Of a stretch of 6,595 nucleotides of DNA, positions 1 to 5,430 are shown in pieces. This DNA is from Pseudomonadales bacterium (GTDB taxonomy: Bacteria; Pseudomonadota; Gammaproteobacteria; Pseudomonadales; Azotimanducaceae). The stretch is from positions 1 through 6,595 of the forward strand of contig SKXG01000088.1 in NCBI GenBank assembly GCA_007128525.1. The letters are read 5' to 3'. How positions within the stretch are numbered: the first letter of the stretch is position 1; the number at the start of each line of letters is the position of its first letter. The translations under genes and the position numbers were made by a program. The notes beneath the pieces are model-generated. The model was not told where the DNA came from. It did not search any database and saw nothing but the letters and a program-made list of their open reading frames with translations.

Positions 1-645
1 ACGTGCAATCTCCTGCCCACCATCGTCGTCCACGGCAATGCCCAGCTTCGATGCCGATCGCAACACGATCTGGGTCAACTCGGCAAGGGTGTAGAACTCC
101 AGGCGCTGCACAATCCCGAATCTGTCGCGAAGTGGCGACGTCAACAGGCCGGCCCGCGTCGTCGCACCGACCAGTGTAAAGCGCGGCAACTCGAGCTTGA
201 TCGACCGGGCCGCAGGCCCTTCTCCAATCACGATATCGAGCTGGAAATCCTCCATGGCCGGATACAGGATCTCTTCAACAACGGGGCTGAGCCGGTGAAT
301 CTCGTCGACGAACAGAACGTCGCCGGCTTCGAGGTTGGTCAGCAACGCCGCCAGATCACCTTGTTTCTCCAGCACGGGACCGGACGTGGACTTGATGGCC
401 ACGCCCATCTCATGCGCGATGATGTTGGCCAGCGTGGTCTTGCCGAGCCCGGGTGGACCAAAAATCAGCGTATGGTCGAGTGCATCCTGCCGGCGTCGAG
501 CGGCCTCGACAAAGATGGCCATCTGCTCCTTGACGGCACTCTGACCGATATATTCCGCCAACCGCGCTGGTCGGAGCGCGTGATCCAGGACATTGTCCTG
601 CGGCGCAGCATGTCCGGACAGGATGCGATCCGGCTCGAGGCTCAA
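1..645 (-). CDS. ruvB: Holliday junction branch migration helicase RuvB (3' end outside window)
   Basis: RuvB is the AAA+ ATPase motor that forms hexameric rings on two arms of a RuvA-bound Holliday junction and pumps DNA through it. The 215 codons present cover the ATPase core. Walker A is GPPGLGKT at residues 63-70, Walker B is LFVDEIH at 111-117, the sensor-1 region is GATTR at 160-164, and [11 protein letters not shown] at 168-178 is an arginine-finger/sensor region typical of RuvB. E. coli RuvB is about 336 residues, so roughly 120 C-terminal residues, including the winged-helix domain, lie beyond the left edge. No in-frame ATG or GTG precedes the conserved region. I chose TTG at 645-643 because GGGAG lies 7 nt upstream and the product ([11 protein letters not shown]) starts at the family's usual place. 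The gene follows ruvA by 16 nt in the ruvCAB order. Identity is certain; only the start is inferred. Confidence 0.97.
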   Translation of the reverse strand, partial: MSLEPDRILSGHAAPQDNVLDHALRPARLAEYIGQSAVKEQMAIFVEAARRRQDALDHTLIFGPPGLGKTTLANIIAHEMGVAIKSTSGPVLEKQGDLAALLTNLEAGDVLFVDEIHRLSPVVEEILYPAMEDFQLDIVIGEGPAARSIKLELPRFTLVGATTRAGLLTSPLRDRFGIVQRLEFYTLAELTQIVLRSASKLGIAVDDDGGQEIAR

Positions 646-652
646 GGCATTA

Positions 653-657
653 CTCCC
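653..657 (-). promoter_or_regulatory. Shine-Dalgarno site deciding the TTG start of ruvB
   Basis: The minus strand reads GGGAG here, 7 nt before the TTG at 645-643. An out-of-frame ATG between them (minus-strand ATGCCTTGA) gives only a two-codon frame ending in TGA, so it cannot be the ruvB start. The site lies in the 16-nt gap after the ruvA stop codon. Confidence 0.6.
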
Positions 658-661
658 ACTG

Positions 662-1267
662 TCATTCCACCGGCGCCAGCGACTTCAGCGCCAGGCGCAC
701 CAGTTCATTGGTCGGCAAACCGGCATCGAAGACGGCGGCCACCGCCCGGCTCGCGTCTGCCGGCCGGTAACCGAGCGCAATCAACGCACTCTCCGCATCA
801 GCAACTTGCTGCCTTGGATGGGACACTGGCGTCGACTCGGAACGCTGGCTTGCCAGCAAAGGCAGCTCGCCGAGCTTGTCGCGCAACTCCACAACCAGCC
901 GCTGCGCGGTCTTGCGGCCGACGCCGGGCAATCGGGTCAGCCTGGTCACATCGTCACTGGCCACCGCCTGCTGAAAATCTGCCGCCGTCATGCCAGACAA
1001 CATCGCCATGGCCATTTTTGGGCCAACGCCACTGACCCGGATCAAGAGCCGGAACAGTTCACGTTCAGCGGCATCGGCGAAACCGAACAGCAACTGGGCA
1101 TCCTCGCGCACGATCAACTGGGTACACAAGCGCAGGGGTTCGCCCGGAGCCGGCAACTGAGACCGCGCCGCGCTGGTCAGTTCCACTTCATATCCGACAC
1201 CGCTGACATCGATCAGCGCCAGCACCTCATCCACCTCAACCAGCGTGCCGCGGAGACGTCCGATCAC
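662..1267 (-). CDS. ruvA: Holliday junction DNA-binding protein RuvA
   Basis: RuvA binds the four-way junction as a tetramer, holds it in the open square form and loads RuvB. The product is 201 residues (E. coli 203). Domain I, an OB fold, covers about 1-62 and starts MIGRLRG. Its acidic pin is present as Glu55-Asp56 in the stretch [10 protein letters not shown], matching E. coli numbering. Domain II holds two helix-hairpin-helix motifs, VSGVGPK at 78-84 and LPGVGRKTA at 113-121. After a flexible linker (about 140-155), domain III, the RuvB-contacting part, covers about 156-201. The start is GTG at 1267-1265, and its GTGA overlaps the ruvC stop codon by 4 nt, a layout typical of coupled translation. 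The gene sits between ruvC and ruvB as expected. Confidence 0.98.
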   Translation of the reverse strand: MIGRLRGTLVEVDEVLALIDVSGVGYEVELTSAARSQLPAPGEPLRLCTQLIVREDAQLLFGFADAAERELFRLLIRVSGVGPKMAMAMLSGMTAADFQQAVASDDVTRLTRLPGVGRKTAQRLVVELRDKLGELPLLASQRSESTPVSHPRQQVADAESALIALGYRPADASRAVAAVFDAGLPTNELVRLALKSLAPVE

Positions 1268-1779
1268 GATGACTTCCCAAGACGCTGGCCAGCCACGATG
1301 GCATGGCTGTGGCAGATGGCGAGTGCCAGAGCGTCCGCCGCATCACTCGACGGTACCTGCTGTAAATGAAGCAGTCGTGTCACCATATGCTGTACCTGTG
1401 CCTTGCTGGCCCCGCCGGTACCGGTCACGGCCAGCTTGACGGCTCGCGGTGCATATTCACTGATCGGCAGTGAATTGGCCACTGCCGCGGCCAGGGCCAC
1501 ACCGCGCGCCTGACCCAATTTCAGTGCAGAAGATGGATTGCGGGCCATGAACACCTGCTCTATCGACATGGCGTGCGGCTGAAATTCGGCAATCAGCGCC
1601 ATCACGCCGGCGTAGATCTCTCCAAGCCGGCTGAACGCATCACCAGTATGGGTGCGGATGCAGCCACTGCCCAGATATCGCAGCCCCTGCCCGACGCCTT
1701 CGATGACGCCATAGCCGGTCAACCGTGACCCGGGGTCGATGCCAAGGATGCGCAGGCCAGTCGTTGCCGGGGCGCTCAT
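1264..1779 (-). CDS. ruvC: Holliday junction resolvase RuvC
   Basis: RuvC is the dimeric, Mg2+-dependent endonuclease that cuts Holliday junctions symmetrically on the RuvAB-junction complex. Counting from ATG at 1779 the product has 171 residues (E. coli 173). The four catalytic acids are Asp15 (GIDPGSR), Glu74 (SIEQVFMA), Asp146 and Asp149 (DAADALA), each at a constant +8 offset from E. coli Asp7, Glu66, Asp138 and Asp141. Phe77 matches the junction-wedging Phe69. A GTG two codons upstream (1785) is an alternative start. Neither has a strong Shine-Dalgarno sequence, and ATG was preferred as the commoner codon. The gene lies 50 nt after yebC, and its stop overlaps the ruvA start. Identity is certain; the exact start is not. 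Confidence 0.97.
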   Translation of the reverse strand: MSAPATTGLRILGIDPGSRLTGYGVIEGVGQGLRYLGSGCIRTHTGDAFSRLGEIYAGVMALIAEFQPHAMSIEQVFMARNPSSALKLGQARGVALAAAVANSLPISEYAPRAVKLAVTGTGGASKAQVQHMVTRLLHLQQVPSSDAADALALAICHSHAIVAGQRLGKSS

Positions 1780-1829
1780 ACCCACGCCGCCGTTGCGGCA
1801 GGGCGACAGGGTACGACGATCATCGGCGC

Positions 1830-2558
1830 TTATTCCTCGTCGGGTAAATCGGCATTGCTGTAGACGTTCTGTACGTCATCAAGGTCTTCCAGCATCTCAA
1901 GCAGCCGCGCCACCCTTTCGGCCTGGTCGCCTTCGCAGGCAACAGTGGTCACCGGAATCATGGTGACCTCGGCGTGGTCAGGCGACAGTTCTGCAGCACG
2001 CAAGGCATCAAGCACCGGACCGAAGTTCAGTGGGTCGGTCAGCACCGACATGGAGCCGTCTTCGTCAGCGTCCACGTCTTCCGCGCCGGCTTCCAGCGCC
2101 ACTTCTATCAAGTGATCCTCGTCGACACCAGGCGCAAAGCTCATCAGGCCGCGCTTGTTGAACAGATAGGCCACCGAACCGTCCGTGCCCAGGTTGCCGC
2201 CGTGCTTGTTGAACGCATGCCGCACTTCCGCGACGGTGCGATTGCGGTTGTCGGTCATCGCCTCCACCAACACGGCGACCCCGCCAGCAGCATAGCCTTC
2301 ATAGGTCAGTTCTTCGACGTTGCTGTCATCGGCGCCGCTGGCCCGGCTGATGGCCCGTTCTATCGTGTCCTTGGGCATGTTGTTGCCCAGGGCCCGGTCC
2401 ACCGCAGCCCGCAATCGCGGATTGTCGGCCGGCTCGGGTCCGCCCAGCCGTGCCGCAACCGTAATTTCCCGGATCAGCTTGGTATAAAGCTTGCCGCGCT
2501 TGGCATCCTGCCGCGCCTTCTTGTGCTTGATGTTCGACCATTTGCTGTGGCCTGCCAT
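1830..2558 (-). CDS. yebC: YebC/PmpR (TACO1) family protein
   Basis: The 242-residue product (E. coli YebC 246) begins with the family signature [14 protein letters not shown]. It continues with the conserved blocks [20 protein letters not shown] (46-65), [13 protein letters not shown] (87-99), [19 protein letters not shown] (106-124) and [17 protein letters not shown] (222-238). The family has three domains and is cytoplasmic. Some members were described as DNA-binding regulators (PmpR in Pseudomonas). The mitochondrial homologue TACO1 and more recent bacterial work point to a role on the ribosome during difficult translation. The sequence cannot tell which activity applies here. The gene lies 50 nt after aspS and 50 nt before ruvC, its usual place in proteobacteria. 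The acidic C-terminus (DLPDEE) is normal for the family. The ATG start has a strong ribosome-binding site. Confidence 0.97.
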   Translation of the reverse strand: MAGHSKWSNIKHKKARQDAKRGKLYTKLIREITVAARLGGPEPADNPRLRAAVDRALGNNMPKDTIERAISRASGADDSNVEELTYEGYAAGGVAVLVEAMTDNRNRTVAEVRHAFNKHGGNLGTDGSVAYLFNKRGLMSFAPGVDEDHLIEVALEAGAEDVDADEDGSMSVLTDPLNFGPVLDALRAAELSPDHAEVTMIPVTTVACEGDQAERVARLLEMLEDLDDVQNVYSNADLPDEE

Positions 2559-2559
2559 G

Positions 2560-2570
2560 CCTCCCTCCCT
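2560..2570 (-). promoter_or_regulatory. Strong double Shine-Dalgarno of yebC
   Basis: The minus strand reads AGGGAGGGAGG, holding two GGAGG cores, one 5 nt and one 1 nt before the yebC ATG. Only the farther copy is at workable spacing. It is the clearest ribosome-binding site in the aspS-ruvB group. Confidence 0.65.
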
Positions 2571-2594
2571 GCTGTTCCGGTCGGCTGTTCCGGT
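2571..2594 (-). repeat. Two tandem 11-nt repeats (13-bp period) upstream of yebC
   Basis: The minus strand reads ACCGGAACAGC twice (plus-strand copies GCTGTTCCGGT at 2571-2581 and 2584-2594), separated by 2 nt. They fill half of the 50-nt gap between aspS and yebC, directly upstream of the yebC ribosome-binding site. The copies are identical. Function is unknown: the pair could be a protein-binding site, an RNA element or a chance duplication. Confidence 0.6.
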
Positions 2595-2608
2595 ATAGGA
2601 CTACAGTT

Positions 2609-4378
2609 TCAGGATTGCGGTTTGGGCGCCTGCAGCCGGATATGCAGCTCGCGGAGTTGCTCCGCGTCCACAGCACTCGGTGCTGCCGTCATCAAACAGG
2701 CTGCCGTCTGCGTCTTGGGGAAGGCAATCACATCACGGATGGCCGGTGCACCGACCATCAGCATCGCCAGTCTGTCGACCCCAAGCGCAACACCACCATG
2801 AGGCGGTGCACCATAACGCAGGGCATCGAGCAGAAAGCCGAACTTCACCTGCGCTTCCTGGCCCACGTTGAGGGCATCGAACACTGCCATCTGCTGCTCA
2901 TACTGATGGTTACGAATAGAGCCGCCGCCCAGCTCATAGCCGTTCAGCACCACATCATAGGCCCGCGCACGGGCTGCGGCCGGGTCCGCTTTCAGTGACG
3001 CTGCATCGCCCACCGGGCTCGTGAAGGGGTGGTGCATCGGGTCCAGACGACCGTCTCGACCTTCTTCAAACATCGGCCAGTCGACAACCCACAGGGGTGC
3101 CCAACCCGGCTGAATCAGGTTCAGATCCTCAGCCAGCTTGTTGCGCAACGCCCCAAGCGCATCGCTGACGACACTGGCCCGGTCTGCGCCAAAGAACAAC
3201 AGGTCACCATTCTCCGCGCTGGCACGTGTGAGAATCTCATTGATCACAGGTTCCGGCAGAAACTTCAGGATCGGCGACTGCAACCCGTCAACCCCTGCCG
3301 CCTTGTCGTTGACCTTGATATAAGCCAGACCTTTGGCGCCATAGCGCCCGACAAAGGACGTGTAATCATCAATGTTCTTGCGCGACAGGCTGCCGGCATT
3401 CGGCGCGCGCAACACGGCGACACGACCTTTGGGATCGCGTGCCGGGCCCTGGAACACCTTGAACTCGACCTCTGTCATCAGATCGGCGACATCAACCAGT
3501 TCCAACGGGTTGCGCAGGTCCGGCTTGTCGCTGCCAAAACGGCGTATGGCTTCGTCATAGCTGAGCACCGGAAAGGCCGGCAGTTGCTCACCCAGTACTT
3601 CATCAAACACCTGTCGGATCATGGCCTCGGTCAGCGCCATAATGTCCTTTTCTTCGACGAAGGATGCCTCGATGTCGATCTGGGTAAACTCAGGTTGCCG
3701 GTCGGCACGCAGGTCTTCATCGCGAAAACAGCGTGCCACCTGGTAGTACCGGTCAAGCCCGCCCACCATCAACAGCTGCTTGAACAGCTGCGGCGACTGC
3801 GGCAATGCAAAGAATTCGCCCGGATGGGTTCGGCTCGGCACCAGATAGTCCCGCGCCCCTTCCGGCGTGGCCCGAGTCAGAACCGGCGTCTCAACTTCGA
3901 TAAATGCTGCCGCCTCAAGATAGCGGCGAATGCTGCTCAATATCCGGGCCCGGGTCTGCAGCCGCTGCTGCATCTCCGGACGGCGCAGATCCAGATAGCG
4001 ATAGCGCAAGCGGACGTCCTCGCCGGCATCCGAATACTCGTCGAGCTGAAACGGCGGGGTGCTGGCTGCGTTAAGAATTTCCAGGGTTTGGCCGAGCACT
4101 TCGATTTCCCCGGTCGCCATATCCGGATTCACGGTACCTTCCGGGCGCGGCCGTACCCGGCCCCGCATGTGCAGTACGAACTCATTGCGCACCCGATCCG
4201 CGGTGGCGAAACTGTCCTCGGTGTCCGGGTCATAAACCACCTGAACAATTCCGGTGCGGTCGCGAATGTCGAGGAAGATCACACCGCCATGGTCACGGCG
4301 ACGGTGCACCCAGCCACAGAGTTCCACCTCGGCGCCCACATGGGACTTGTTCAGCTCGCCGCAATAATGGCTGCGCAT
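2609..4378 (-). CDS. aspS: Aspartyl-tRNA synthetase, probably non-discriminating type
   Basis: AspRS is a class II enzyme that charges tRNA-Asp with aspartate using ATP. The 589-residue product (E. coli 590) has an N-terminal OB-fold anticodon-binding domain (about 1-105). The catalytic core includes [12 protein letters not shown] (125-136), motif 1 around 151-165, [13 protein letters not shown] (171-183), [11 protein letters not shown] (194-204), motif 2 [18 protein letters not shown] (218-235), and motif 3 GVALGVDRL (529-537) with the ATP-binding Arg536. The bacterial insertion (GAD) domain lies between, about 285-420. His30 in RRRDHGG and Gly81 in RPEG match P. aeruginosa His31 and Gly82, residues linked to charging both tRNA-Asp and tRNA-Asn; E. 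coli has Leu and Lys there. The ATG start has AGGA 7 nt upstream. The gene heads the probable aspS-yebC-ruvCAB operon. Identity is certain; the relaxed specificity is inferred. Confidence 0.98.
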   Translation of the reverse strand: MRSHYCGELNKSHVGAEVELCGWVHRRRDHGGVIFLDIRDRTGIVQVVYDPDTEDSFATADRVRNEFVLHMRGRVRPRPEGTVNPDMATGEIEVLGQTLEILNAASTPPFQLDEYSDAGEDVRLRYRYLDLRRPEMQQRLQTRARILSSIRRYLEAAAFIEVETPVLTRATPEGARDYLVPSRTHPGEFFALPQSPQLFKQLLMVGGLDRYYQVARCFRDEDLRADRQPEFTQIDIEASFVEEKDIMALTEAMIRQVFDEVLGEQLPAFPVLSYDEAIRRFGSDKPDLRNPLELVDVADLMTEVEFKVFQGPARDPKGRVAVLRAPNAGSLSRKNIDDYTSFVGRYGAKGLAYIKVNDKAAGVDGLQSPILKFLPEPVINEILTRASAENGDLLFFGADRASVVSDALGALRNKLAEDLNLIQPGWAPLWVVDWPMFEEGRDGRLDPMHHPFTSPVGDAASLKADPAAARARAYDVVLNGYELGGGSIRNHQYEQQMAVFDALNVGQEAQVKFGFLLDALRYGAPPHGGVALGVDRLAMLMVGAPAIRDVIAFPKTQTAACLMTAAPSAVDAEQLRELHIRLQAPKPQS

Positions 4379-4385
4379 AACGAAT

Positions 4386-4389
4386 TCCT
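4386..4389 (-). promoter_or_regulatory. Shine-Dalgarno site of aspS
   Basis: AGGA on the minus strand lies 7 nt before the aspS ATG. It supports the start that gives the family-typical N-terminus MRSHYCGEL. Confidence 0.5.
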
Positions 4390-4410
4390 AACTCAGGGTC
4401 GACGAAAAAG

Positions 4411-4445
4411 GGGCGCAAAGACTACCACAGAAGGCGCAAAAGGCG
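4411..4445. repeat. Short direct repeat GGCGCAAA upstream of aspS
   Basis: GGCGCAAA occurs at 4412-4419 and 4433-4440, 21 bp apart, followed by a partial copy AGGCG at 4441-4445. A CCACAG stretch lies between. The A-rich, purine-biased plus strand here differs from the GC-rich flanks. The repeat lies 34-67 nt upstream of the aspS start, where a promoter or leader would be expected. I found no convincing -35/-10 pair in the minus-strand sequence around it. Confidence 0.4.
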
Positions 4446-4520
4446 TCTCTCCGGCCGGCCGGCACAACCGGCGGAGGCACGCCCGATGGCGGTCCTGAGC
4501 ATCAAGCCCCGGACACAACT

Positions 4521-4556
4521 GCCTGGGGTCGTCCCGAAGCCGGGCCGGCCCCAGGC
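4521..4556 (-). terminator. GC-rich hairpin just after fmdB (weak terminator candidate)
   Basis: GCCTGGGG (4521-4528) and CCCCAGGC (4549-4556) form a perfect 8-bp stem. A second stem, CCCG/CGGG (4533-4536 with 4541-4544), sits inside it. The structure begins 8 nt past the fmdB stop codon. No U-tract follows on the minus strand, so it is not a standard rho-independent terminator. It could slow polymerase, protect the fmdB mRNA end or partly insulate fmdB from aspS. Confidence 0.35.
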
Positions 4557-4564
4557 GTCATGGC

Positions 4565-4849
4565 TCAACCGGCATCCGCAGCCTTGGATGGGCCGGAATC
4601 GGCGATTTTGTCACCGCCCGTTGCCGTGCTGGTGCCAGCATCACTGCCGGCGACATTGCGCTTGTTGCCGGATTTGAAGTCTGTTTCGTACCAGCCACCG
4701 CCTTTGAGCCGGAAACCGGCCCGGGAGATCAGCTTGCTGAGCGCTGGCTTGTCGCAGGCGGGGCAGTCTTTCAATGGTGCGTCGCTGAGCTTCTGAATGG
4801 TCTCCAGATTGTGGCCGCAGGACTGGCACTCATATTCATAGATCGGCAT
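4565..4849 (-). CDS. FmdB-family small zinc-ribbon protein
   Basis: The 94-residue protein has the FmdB/CxxC zinc-ribbon signature at its N-terminus. It starts MPIYEYECQSCGH, and two cysteine pairs, Cys8/Cys11 and Cys29/Cys32, are expected to bind one zinc ion. The block FRLKGGGWYETDF (46-58) is also typical of the family. Residues 65-94 are low-complexity, rich in Ala, Ser, Gly, Thr and Asp, and probably disordered. The family is named after a putative regulator in the Methylophilus formamidase cluster; its biochemical role is not established, so no function is claimed. FmdB proteins are often encoded just before aspS in gammaproteobacteria, commonly with a DUF502 membrane protein gene between them. 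Here 186 nt without a gene separate fmdB from aspS. The ATG has only a weak Shine-Dalgarno sequence, but the family-typical first residues support it. Confidence 0.9.
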   Translation of the reverse strand: MPIYEYECQSCGHNLETIQKLSDAPLKDCPACDKPALSKLISRAGFRLKGGGWYETDFKSGNKRNVAGSDAGTSTATGGDKIADSGPSKAADAG

Positions 4850-4910
4850 GGCAGTTAACCCGAGTTCACAAACATATGGTCCGCCGGGCAGAACGCTTCC
4901 GGCCCCTGGC

Positions 4911-4938
4911 TAAATAGGTGCATTCGAGCAGATTTCAA
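4911..4938 (-). promoter_or_regulatory. Candidate sigma70 promoter of fmdB
   Basis: The minus strand has TTGAAA (4938-4933, 5 of 6 matches to TTGACA), a 16-nt spacer and TATTTA (4916-4911, only 3 of 6 matches to TATAAT). It points to fmdB and would give a leader of about 55-60 nt. The -10 element is poor, so this is only a candidate. Confidence 0.28.
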
Positions 4939-5014
4939 GACCTGACTCGGGATGGACACCCCCATTCCAGACCGGACTGCAGCGTCCGATTCCGGCCCGG
5001 TATCCCGAGCGGCG

Positions 5015-5075
5015 CCTAGCATAATTCAGGAACCCAGCAAAAACACTGCTAAGGCACTGTTTTTTGTTGCTAGGG
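5015..5075. repeat. Nested inverted repeats overlapping the candidate HU-gene promoter
   Basis: CCTAGCA (5015-5021) and TGCTAGG (5068-5074) form a perfect 7-bp inverted repeat around an AT-rich segment. Inside it, AAAAACA (5039-5045) pairs with TGTTTTT (5058-5064), with TGC/GCA closing a TAAG loop. An alternative fold pairs CCC-AGCAA (5033-5040) with TTGCT-A-GGG (5067-5075). The right arm covers the proposed -35 box. It may be an operator or a weak two-way terminator; the A-rich left arm and T-rich right arm would suit the latter, but the stem is AT-poor in stability. Confidence 0.4.
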
Positions 5076-5095
5076 TAAGCCTTATAAGCTATAAA
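5067..5095 (+). promoter_or_regulatory. Candidate sigma70 promoter for the HU-like gene
   Basis: TTGCTA (5067-5072, 4 of 6 matches) and TATAAA (5090-5095, 5 of 6 matches) are separated by 17 nt, the best spacing. The predicted start, near 5102, would leave a leader of about 330 nt before the ATG at 5431. The palindrome CTTATAAG (5081-5088) lies in the spacer. No better promoter was found closer to the gene. Confidence 0.42.
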
Positions 5096-5120
5096 GCGCG
5101 CACGCGCATGGGCCTGAAGG

Positions 5121-5164
5121 CAGTATTTTTACTGGGTTTCGGCGCCAACACCGGGATAGCGCCG
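5121..5164 (+). other. Two small hairpins at the start of the HU-gene leader
   Basis: CAGTA (5121-5125) pairs with TACTG (5130-5134) around a TTTT loop. Six bases further on, CGGCGC (5140-5145) pairs with GCGCCG (5159-5164) around a 13-nt loop. Both stems are perfect but short. They gain weight mainly from sitting in a leader with further hairpins downstream. Confidence 0.3.
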
Positions 5165-5313
5165 GCAATCGTTTTTCCTGTTCGGGCTTGGATATTGGGT
5201 TTGTTTTCGTTTAAGGCCGCTGGAACAGGTGCGCGAACAACCAGATCCACCGAGGCTCCAGCACAAAAGAGGGCCGAAACAAGCAGAAAGGCCATGGCCG
5301 CCAGTGGTGGCCT

Positions 5314-5341
5314 TAACAGGCCGTTGAAGAACGGCCTGTTA
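5314..5341. repeat. Perfect 12-bp hairpin in the HU-gene leader
   Basis: TAACAGGCCGTT (5314-5325) and AACGGCCTGTTA (5330-5341) are perfect reverse complements around a GAAG loop. This is the longest perfect hairpin in the window. No U-tract follows on either strand: plus continues GAAAAACC and minus continues AGGCC. A standard terminator is therefore unlikely. It lies about 90 nt upstream of the HU-like start codon, inside the proposed leader. It may be an RNA structure that tunes translation or stability, or a protein-binding palindrome. Confidence 0.7.
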
Positions 5342-5373
5342 GAAAAACCAGGACCCGTAAGAGCGCGGCGGGC

Positions 5374-5388
5374 ACCGGCACAGCCGGT
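5374..5388 (+). other. Small GC hairpin 42 nt before the HU-like start codon
   Basis: ACCGGC (5374-5379) pairs with GCCGGT (5383-5388) around an ACA loop. It is a compact 6-bp stem in the leader, upstream of the ribosome-binding site and not covering it. Confidence 0.35.
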
Positions 5389-5418
5389 AACGTCCACACT
5401 CAACGGAAAACCGCAGCC

Positions 5419-5428
5419 AGGAAGGAAG
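5419..5428 (+). promoter_or_regulatory. Shine-Dalgarno region of the HU-like gene
   Basis: AGGAAGGAAG holds two overlapping AGGA cores, 8 and 4 nt before ATG at 5431. It supports the upstream ATG rather than Met5 as the start. Confidence 0.6.
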
Positions 5429-5430
5429 CA

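Larger units (their letters stand above)
4850..5430. other. 581-nt region without a convincing gene between fmdB and the HU-like gene
   Basis: This is the divergent control region for the minus-strand fmdB and the plus-strand HU-like gene. It holds a weak fmdB promoter candidate (4911-4938), an AT-rich inverted-repeat segment (5015-5075), a plus-strand promoter candidate (5067-5095), and a leader of about 330 nt with several hairpins. Two frames stay open through it, 5108-5434 on plus and 5295-5089 on minus. Both use rare codons (AGA, AGG, ATA or TTA) and show weaker third-position GC bias than the flanking genes. I recognise no known family in either and did not call them as genes. I looked for 6S, 4.5S, RNase P and tRNA-like signatures by eye and saw none. 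Confidence 0.6.

Noticed and set aside
611..620. Palindrome TGTCCGGACA near the ruvB start, considered as a LexA (SOS) box
   Set aside because: LexA boxes in this group have CTGT-N8-ACAG spacing, which this lacks, and it lies inside coding sequence around codons 9-12.
295..1369. Plus-strand open frames opposite ruvB and ruvA
   Set aside because: They mirror RuvA and RuvB coding sequence, and their products are low-complexity His/Gln/Arg-rich strings with no family resemblance.
2584..2606. CTGT...ACAG pair upstream of yebC as an SOS box for the ruv genes
   Set aside because: The half-sites are 14 nt apart on the minus strand instead of 8, so they do not fit the LexA consensus. No SOS control of this operon can be claimed.
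1974..2801. A 275-codon plus-strand frame
   Set aside because: It is antisense to yebC and the end of aspS, both certain genes, and shows no start signal or known motif.
4451..4474. CCGGCCGGCCGG run and the short stem GCCGG/CCGGC as a possible structured RNA
   Set aside because: It is a 5-bp stem in very GC-rich sequence, where such pairings are expected by chance, and no flanking signal supports it.
3029..4498. A 489-codon open frame on the plus strand
   Set aside because: It lies antisense to aspS, whose product matches its family along the whole length. The antisense protein has no recognisable domain, and such frames are common opposite GC-rich genes.
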